Below, piece after piece: positions 6,295 through 10,333 of a DNA stretch of 10,333 nt (position 1 is its first letter; every line of letters begins with the position of its first letter). The notes below the pieces were generated by a model. The model ran no database searches. It was not told the DNA's origin and saw nothing but the letters and a program-made list of their open reading frames with translations. The DNA is from Candidatus Roizmanbacteria bacterium RIFCSPHIGHO2_01_FULL_39_8. Its GTDB lineage: Bacteria > Patescibacteriota > Microgenomatia > UBA1406 > GWC2-37-13. Location of the stretch: positions 14,288-24,620 of the forward strand of contig MFZI01000049.1 of assembly GCA_001789355.1 (NCBI GenBank), given 5' to 3'. A program made the position numbers and the translations under genes.

Positions 6295-6684
6295 TTATTT
6301 TGTTTCGTTTAATTGCCGGATAATATCAACTATATCCTCAAGTCGATATTCCGCTTTCAACAAATATTTTTTTGCACCAAGCGCCAACATATTATTCACC
6401 TTCAGGGTACTTGCCGAATTAGATACAACAACTACTGGGATATTCTCCCATTTCGGATTTTGTTTTAATAAAGTCATAAGTGCCAGTCCGTCTGTATCTT
6501 TTAGATAGTAATCTAACCAGACGGCGTTTGGGACTTGTTCATGGGCACTAAGATAATCGACTGCTTCTTTTCCCGATCTGCATAATATGGGAAACATCTG
6601 CACTTGCTGAAGTTTTTTCCCAATAGCCTCAAGAAGCAGATCTTCATCCTCAACGACCATGACGGTGAAATTTGAATCAGCCAT
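6295..6684 (-). CDS. Stand-alone response regulator receiver (CheY-like), second copy
   Basis: A 129-aa receiver-only protein. The acidic pocket is Glu12/Asp13 (VVEDED), the phospho-acceptor Asp58 (VWLDYYL), the switch Ser88 (VVVSNS) and Lys110 (LLKAE). All phosphorylation residues are intact and no output domain follows. It differs clearly from its neighbour (Ser in place of Thr at the switch, WLDYYLKDTDG in place of LLDLYLPGKTG), so the two are not a recent duplication. It lies 83 bp downstream of the histidine kinase on the same strand, and a good promoter overlaps the 3' end of the kinase gene. Likely partner: the adjacent kinase. Confidence 0.92.
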   Translation of the reverse strand: MADSNFTVMVVEDEDLLLEAIGKKLQQVQMFPILCRSGKEAVDYLSAHEQVPNAVWLDYYLKDTDGLALMTLLKQNPKWENIPVVVVSNSASTLKVNNMLALGAKKYLLKAEYRLEDIVDIIRQLNETK

Positions 6685-6702
6685 AAAAACGACAAATAAT
6701 GT

Positions 6703-6724
6703 TTATTAATTTCTTAATTAATAA
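6703..6724 (-). promoter_or_regulatory. AT-only hairpin in the leader of the second receiver gene
   Basis: Perfect 8-bp inverted repeat TTATTAAT / ATTAATAA with a 6-nt loop, within the predicted leader (about 58 nt) of the gene starting at 6684. It has no GC pairs and is weak as RNA, so a protein-binding or DNA-bending role is as likely. Evidence is limited to the symmetry. Confidence 0.3.
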
Positions 6725-6749
6725 TTTAGAAATATACTGTTATAGGTTA

Positions 6750-6778
6750 TTTATACTGTCTTTAGGGTTATGAGTCAA
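6750..6778 (-). promoter_or_regulatory. Promoter of the second receiver gene, overlapping the kinase 3' end
   Basis: Minus strand TTGACT (6773-6778, inside the last codons of the kinase) and TATAAA (6750-6755) are separated by exactly 17 bp, each 5 of 6 to consensus. The predicted start is near 6743. This would let receiver, receiver and phosphatase be expressed independently of the kinase. Confidence 0.55.
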
Positions 6779-7985
6779 GAGAAACTTCTCCTTTTTTTGG
6801 TTGCATACCGGCAATCGGCAGGCTGAACCAAAATGTACTTCCTTTTCCCTCTTCACTCTTAAACCATATTTTCCCTCCCGAAGACTCTACAATCGCCTTT
6901 ACCAGATATAAACCAAGTCCGCTTCCCTCAGTGACATGTTTAATTGCATTGCTCGCTCTGAAAAAACGTTGAAATAGTTTTTGTTGTTCGTTCACCGGTA
7001 TTCCGAAACCAGAATCGGAGATTTGGGAAATAATTTCGTCGTTTTTTTTAGAGATAAAGACCGAGATATCTCCCCGGTCTTGGGTATATTTGATCGCATT
7101 GTCGATCAAATTGGCATACACATGCCCGATTAACTTTGGATCAACCGGAATAGGAGCGAGCTTGTCGATCGTATTAATGATAAATTTGTGGCCCTTTGTA
7201 TCCATTTTCCGCTTCAGTTCAGAAATCACCGACTCCACGAGCTCAAGGAGGTCTGTAGGTTTAGGGTCTATCATAATTCTTCCCGATTCAATTCGGGAGA
7301 TATTGAGGAGTGAGTTGACTAAAGACACCATTCGATCTGTTGAAACAGCGATTTTTGCAGCGTATCCTTGCTGTTCCATCGTCAAGGTCCCAGCGGCAGG
7401 ATCAAGGAGAAGCTCCGTGAACCATTTGATTGCGGAAAGGGGGGTGCGCAGTTGATGTGAGGCAAGCGAAATAAAATCAGTCTTCATCCTGTCGATCTCT
7501 TTCTCATGGGTTGCATCACGGAAAACCTTCACAACACCAACTACTTTCCCTTCTCTTTTGAGCGGCGCGGTTATCGCCACGATGGGAAACTTCCTTCCCG
7601 AGCGGGTAAAGTAGTAGTGGTCATCGCCGATCGAAGTGATCTTTATCTCACCTGACGCGAGCGTCTTTACTGAAGATCTTTTATCAAAAGTTATCTCTTG
7701 ATCTCCTACGTAGGCTTTCACAAATTCTGCCCATTTTTGCCCTACCGCTTCTTTAGCTGTAGTTTCAAGTAGTTTTTCTGCCTGAGGGTTTATCAGTTTA
7801 ATATCGTAATCTGTATCTAAAACAAGAACTCCCTCACCCATCGATGCAACGATTGCATGGGTTAACTCTTTCTCTTCTCTCAGTTCCTCCTCAAGTTTAC
7901 TTGACTTTGAAACCCTCGAGATGATAACGCCGATCACGAGAGCAAGCAGAATAAAAAAAACCATTCCTAAAACGAGAATATCCAT
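6768..7985 (-). CDS. Membrane-anchored PAS sensor histidine kinase
   Basis: A 405-aa protein. It has one N-terminal TM helix (about residues 3-23), a short coiled-coil-like Glu-rich linker (about 27-42), a PAS domain (about 42-160; EGVLVLDTDYDIKLINPQAE is its typical start), a HisKA domain with phospho-acceptor His177 in SHQLRTPLS, and a HATPase_c domain. The ATPase boxes are all visible: N box with Asn296 (ANLIDNAIKYT), G1 with Asp324 (ISDSGFGIP), F box (FQRFFR) and G2 (GSGLGLYL). It should autophosphorylate at His177 and pass the phosphate to one or both adjacent receivers. Only a few residues precede the TM helix, so the signal is probably sensed in the cytoplasm or membrane through PAS. 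Divergent from the VanW-like gene, sharing an intergenic region under 100 bp. Confidence 0.94.
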   Translation of the reverse strand: MDILVLGMVFFILLALVIGVIISRVSKSSKLEEELREEKELTHAIVASMGEGVLVLDTDYDIKLINPQAEKLLETTAKEAVGQKWAEFVKAYVGDQEITFDKRSSVKTLASGEIKITSIGDDHYYFTRSGRKFPIVAITAPLKREGKVVGVVKVFRDATHEKEIDRMKTDFISLASHQLRTPLSAIKWFTELLLDPAAGTLTMEQQGYAAKIAVSTDRMVSLVNSLLNISRIESGRIMIDPKPTDLLELVESVISELKRKMDTKGHKFIINTIDKLAPIPVDPKLIGHVYANLIDNAIKYTQDRGDISVFISKKNDEIISQISDSGFGIPVNEQQKLFQRFFRASNAIKHVTEGSGLGLYLVKAIVESSGGKIWFKSEEGKGSTFWFSLPIAGMQPKKGEVSLDS

Positions 7986-8027
7986 CGTATCTTTATGTTC
8001 ACATGTTTCAGGATAGAAATCAAGCGT

Positions 8028-8056
8028 TTGAAATATAGCCTATAATATGCTATACT
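8028..8056 (+). promoter_or_regulatory. Promoter of the VanW-like gene
   Basis: TTGAAA (8028-8033) and TATACT (8051-8056) are separated by exactly 17 bp, predicting transcription from about 8063. The ATG at 8057 directly abuts the -10 box and would lie upstream of the RNA start, so the ATG at 8075 is the better translation start. A TATAAT at 8041-8046 is an alternative -10, but with no -35 at proper spacing. Confidence 0.6.
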
Positions 8057-8074
8057 ATGGGCCTAATTAGACCT

Positions 8075-8722
8075 ATGGACACTCAACTTTTTATCACCTT
8101 TTTCACATTGGTTACAACCCTTATAACCGCCTTAAACAGGCCTGCTCTTCCCCGTGCCAAGATCCTTTCAAGCGTTCAATATTCCCTGTCAAATCGATAC
8201 GAGGATGTTTCCGTAAATCAGGTGTTTGCTCATAATATTCTCCTTACGCTCGCCTATATGAGTGGTAAAGCGGGAAAGACAAAGAATCTTTCATGGCAGG
8301 CAGTGAAAAAACCTGCTTCATTCCGATTAACCCTGAAACCCGGCAAAACCTTTGCTTTTCACGACGAGATCCTAGAAAAATATAAAGACAAGGTAACTAC
8401 CACAACCAATGCTCACTTTAATTCGAATGAAGGATTCTTGTCGGATGGATGGTTAGTCGGAGACGGGGTCTGTCATCTTGCCTCTTTTATGAATGTGGTT
8501 GCACGCTCTGCAGGGTTACAGGTCGAGGCACCGGTACGGCATGACTTTGCCAGAATCGCAGAGGTGGATAAAAAAGATGGCGTTTCGATTTATTACACCC
8601 CCACCAACCCTCAATCGAGTCAACTGCAAAATTTATATATCACCAATACTCGTACTAAACCCATTGCCTTTGTCTTTAGCCATAAAGGTGACTCCCTCGA
8701 CATTCAAGTACAGGAACTATAA
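8075..8722 (+). CDS. VanW-like protein
   Basis: A 215-aa protein from the ATG at 8075; an upstream in-frame ATG at 8057 would add 6 residues but overlaps the -10 box. A hydrophobic N-terminus (about residues 4-20) suggests a signal or anchor. The VanW-like core is seen as LKPGKTFAFHDE (about 87-98, the F-x-F segment), then SDGWLVGDGVCHLASFMNVV with Cys133 (family form usually GGGVCQ.ST), RHDFARI with His156, and a C-terminal YITNTRTKPI strand. VanW is the accessory protein of VanB-type vancomycin resistance clusters, but the domain is widespread and its biochemistry unsettled. Nothing here indicates vancomycin resistance: no VanH/A/X is present. Its position before the L,D-transpeptidase suggests an envelope role. 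The Gly-to-Asp and Gln-to-His changes around the Cys make it a diverged member. Confidence 0.72.
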   Translation: MDTQLFITFFTLVTTLITALNRPALPRAKILSSVQYSLSNRYEDVSVNQVFAHNILLTLAYMSGKAGKTKNLSWQAVKKPASFRLTLKPGKTFAFHDEILEKYKDKVTTTTNAHFNSNEGFLSDGWLVGDGVCHLASFMNVVARSAGLQVEAPVRHDFARIAEVDKKDGVSIYYTPTNPQSSQLQNLYITNTRTKPIAFVFSHKGDSLDIQVQEL

Positions 8723-8727
8723 CAGTA

Positions 8728-8878
8728 AATTCTAATAAACAAATAAGCAAATCCGACAAACCTGCCTGCGCAGACAGGTGCTATAAATAAATAATCAAAT
8801 TATTAAATAACTAAATTAAACAAATGAATCATTCAGACATTTATTTGTAGTATTTGACATTTGTTTATTTGTAGAATT
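8728..8878. repeat. 151-bp non-coding segment bounded by inverted repeats
   Basis: The ends are AATTCTA (8728-8734) and TAGAATT (8872-8878), a perfect 7-bp inverted pair. Inward of each, ATAAACAAAT on the left matches the complement of ATTTGTTTAT on the right after a 3-nt offset, so the inverted match is about 17 bp with one gap. It has no coding content and no obvious target duplication. It could be a MITE-like or REP-like element, or chance symmetry in AT-rich DNA. Confidence 0.4.
8760..8779. repeat. 20-bp GC-rich palindrome, CCTGCCTGCGCAGACAGG core
   Basis: The core (8761-8778) equals its own reverse complement except for one mismatched pair, and the flanking A/T extends it to 20 bp. It stands out as a GC-rich island in otherwise AT-rich DNA. 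Palindromes of this CCTGYCTG...CAGRCAGG type are, from memory, dispersed in many Patescibacteria genomes. No T-tract follows on the + strand, so a terminator for the VanW-like gene is not well supported. Confidence 0.6.
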
Positions 8879-8920
8879 ATTTCTTCTTTACACTTCTTCT
8901 TATATATACTAATCTAAGAT

Positions 8921-9613
8921 ATGAACAAGAAGTCTTCCTCTGGAAAAAAAAGATTTCTTGTTATTTTTATATCTGCCTTCTCTATCGCAGCTTTGGTTCA
9001 AATCATCGTTCCAAAATCTCCGGTGTCCTGTGGAAATAGCAGAAGTTGCTCGTCGCATCCCGAACTTTCAGTACAAAACAAAGCCGTTGGGATTTTTAAT
9101 AAACAAACAATCATTCCGCCTCTTATCAGTCTCCAAGATGAACAACAACCAGTTTTAGGAACATCCGATCCAGCTGGCAAGAAACATATCTTTGTTGATC
9201 TCTCCCAACAAAAACTCTACGCATACGAAGATAATATATTGTTTATGGAAACATCCATCTCCTCCGGCAAATGGTTTCCCACACCAACCGGAGAGTTCGA
9301 TATCTGGGTGAAGTTAAGGGCGACCCGGATGTCGGGTGGAGTGGGAGATGACTATTATGATCTCCCCAATGTTCCCTACGTTCTTTTTTTCTATAACAAA
9401 GACGTCTCGCAAGCTACGGGATTTAGTCTACACGGCGCCTACTGGCATAATAATTTCGGACACCCGATGAGCCATGGCTGTGTCAACATGCGCATTACGG
9501 ACGCCGAAAAACTTTACCATTGGGCAAATCCCGTGACTACTGGTCCCACTACCTATGCAAGTAAGGAAAATACCGGAACAAAAGTAACTATTTATGGTGA
9601 AGCACCGATTTAA
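8921..9613 (+). CDS. YkuD-type L,D-transpeptidase
   Basis: A 230-aa protein with a basic N-terminus and one membrane or signal helix (about residues 12-30), a low-complexity linker with Cys37 and Cys43, and a C-terminal YkuD domain (about 88-226). The domain opens with HIFVDLSQQKLYAYE, contains SSGKWFPTPTGEF (114-126), and ends in the catalytic block: His171 in LHGAYW and SHGCVNM with His185 and nucleophile Cys187. In the family this cysteine forms 3-3 cross-links in peptidoglycan or joins proteins to it, outside the cytoplasmic membrane. No LysM or other wall-binding domain is present. A TATACT box (8905-8910) stands 10 bp before the ATG, giving a leader of about 4 nt; no Shine-Dalgarno sequence. 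The downstream gene begins 32 bp later and may be co-transcribed. Confidence 0.94.
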   Translation: MNKKSSSGKKRFLVIFISAFSIAALVQIIVPKSPVSCGNSRSCSSHPELSVQNKAVGIFNKQTIIPPLISLQDEQQPVLGTSDPAGKKHIFVDLSQQKLYAYEDNILFMETSISSGKWFPTPTGEFDIWVKLRATRMSGGVGDDYYDLPNVPYVLFFYNKDVSQATGFSLHGAYWHNNFGHPMSHGCVNMRITDAEKLYHWANPVTTGPTTYASKENTGTKVTIYGEAPI

Positions 9614-9645
9614 TTTTTCGATTTTACCGTAAGATTAAAAAACCT

Positions 9646-10293
9646 ATGTCACTCTTGAAACATATCCACTTTATGACGATCACGGTTATTTCAATAGGAA
9701 TAGTGAGTGGATTTCTCTTCGTAAACTACGGAAATAAAGTGAGAAACACCTTTCTCGCTTCTGCTACCTATACCCCTACTACTCCTACTCCAACTATTCT
9801 TCCTTCTGCAAAGGAAGAAGTGATTTCTTCCGATTCTCCTGATGGCAAAAAGAAACTTACTCTAAAAAAAATTCGTGAAGGAAGTCTGACAGCTTATTCT
9901 GTTTTTACGTCTGATATACCCGAAGTCGCAAGCCCGAGCGAAGTTCTCATCTACGAAGCTACTATCGATTCATCACAACGACTCTCTATCCCCTATAATA
10001 CGTGGTCGCCTGACGACGCATATGTGTTTTTGCAGGAAGACAGTCAAGCAGGCAGAGATTATTATGTATTCTCCTCAACCGGAGGATCTTTTGCAAACGG
10101 AGAACAGTATCTCCATATTCGCGATTTATTTACCAAAGGCCGTCCCGAATTTACGCTTACCGAGGTGACTGGCTGGGCAGCTCCTTATCTCTTGATTGTT
10201 AATACGATAACTACTGATGGAACAGAGGGTCCCTCATTTTGGTTTGACCTTAGCTCCCAATCTTTCATCCAACTTAGTACACGTTTTAATTAG
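9646..10293 (+). CDS. TM-anchored secreted protein of unknown function, PD40-like motif
   Basis: A 215-aa protein with an N-terminal TM helix (about residues 9-27), a Thr/Pro-rich spacer (TYTPTTPTPTILP, 41-53) and a beta-rich extracytoplasmic part. SSDSPDGKKKLTLKK (61-75) and YNTWSPDDAYVFL (117-129) resemble the strands of WD40-like/TolB-type (PD40) propeller repeats, and GWAAPYLLIVNT (176-187) could be a further blade strand. With only two or three such units it is too short for a full propeller. I do not recognise a named family and see no catalytic residues. The start is in an AAACCTATG context; TAAGAT (9630-9635) 10 bp upstream is a possible -10, though read-through from the L,D-transpeptidase gene 32 bp upstream is equally plausible. 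Probably displayed on the outer face of the membrane. Confidence 0.78.
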   Translation: MSLLKHIHFMTITVISIGIVSGFLFVNYGNKVRNTFLASATYTPTTPTPTILPSAKEEVISSDSPDGKKKLTLKKIREGSLTAYSVFTSDIPEVASPSEVLIYEATIDSSQRLSIPYNTWSPDDAYVFLQEDSQAGRDYYVFSSTGGSFANGEQYLHIRDLFTKGRPEFTLTEVTGWAAPYLLIVNTITTDGTEGPSFWFDLSSQSFIQLSTRFN

Positions 10294-10333
10294 GACTGCA
10301 AGAAAGAGAAAAGGTTGATTAATATTTTGGTAG

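Larger units (their letters stand above)
8723..8920 (+). other. AT-rich intergenic stretch between the VanW-like and L,D-transpeptidase genes
   Basis: No coding frame of useful length is present. It holds the 151-bp inverted-repeat-bounded segment (8728-8878), a 20-bp near-perfect palindrome (8760-8779), and two direct copies of GACATTT-(GT)TTATTTGTAG (8836-8850 and 8856-8874). A perfect TTGACA (8854-8859) lacks a matching -10 at 16-18 bp. A TATACT (8905-8910) stands 10 bp before the next ATG. Confidence 0.5.

Noticed and set aside
7090..7455. 121-codon plus-strand frame inside the kinase
   Set aside because: Antisense to the HisKA/HATPase domains with all boxes intact on the minus strand.
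8041..8046. TATAAT as -10 of the VanW-like gene
   Set aside because: TTGAAA at 8028 would be only 7 bp away; the TATACT at 8051 has exact 17-bp spacing to it.
8075..8722. Vancomycin resistance determinant
   Set aside because: The VanW-like domain alone does not confer resistance, and no ligase, dehydrogenase or dipeptidase gene is nearby.
8836..8874. CRISPR-like short repeats
   Set aside because: Only two imperfect copies with a 5-bp spacing, different lengths and AT-rich sequence; no array or cas gene.

Overview
The window looks like a chromosomal piece of a small-genome bacterium of the Candidate Phyla Radiation (Patescibacteria), most likely the Microgenomates side. This is inferred from gene content and style, not from a marker gene. 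The signs are short intergenic gaps, envelope proteins with Pro/Thr-rich segments, a cysteine-bracketed LCP protein, a VanW-like protein beside a YkuD L,D-transpeptidase, an archaeal-looking HExxH metallopeptidase, several starts with little or no leader, and small dispersed palindromes. TGA ends the gene at 5833-6225 and is not seen inside any gene, so the standard bacterial code applies and the TGA=Gly lineages are unlikely. There are no rRNA, tRNA or CRISPR elements, and no convincing transposase or phage gene.

Layout. 1-662 (-) is the 5' part of an unrecognised membrane-anchored or lipoprotein-like gene that runs off the left edge. 747-2519 (-) is a DUF2207/YciQ-type membrane protein carrying two embedded palindromic repeats. 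Divergent from it, 2583-2951 (+) is a small putative metallopeptidase with a GTG start. 3078-3695 (+) is a six-TM protein of unknown function, converging on an unlisted 57-aa single-TM protein at 3703-3876 (-). 3984-5183 (+) is an LCP (LytR-CpsA-Psr) protein. 5199-7985 (-) is a signalling block: sensor histidine kinase, two stand-alone receiver proteins, and a histidine-phosphatase-superfamily enzyme. Divergent from the kinase come 8075-8722 (+) VanW-like protein, a 198-bp AT-rich intergenic stretch with nested inverted repeats, 8921-9613 (+) L,D-transpeptidase and 9646-10293 (+) a TM-anchored unknown protein.

How the genes fit together. LCP (attachment of glycopolymers to the wall), YkuD transpeptidase (peptidoglycan 3-3 cross-linking or lipoprotein linkage) and VanW-like protein form an envelope theme around a two-component module. 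The kinase has no periplasmic sensor domain but has a PAS domain, and neither receiver carries an output domain, so the module probably acts by protein-protein contact or phosphorelay.

The most interesting signals are not genes: (i) a 66-bp double-hairpin repeat inserted in frame just after the signal-peptide core of the DUF2207 protein; (ii) a 22-bp palindrome present twice, once inside that gene and once between genes; (iii) a 151-bp non-coding segment bounded by inverted repeats; (iv) -10-like boxes lying almost on the start codon and a repeated ACCTATG start context, which together bear on how translation starts here. I see no clear case for a wholly new defence or mobile system.
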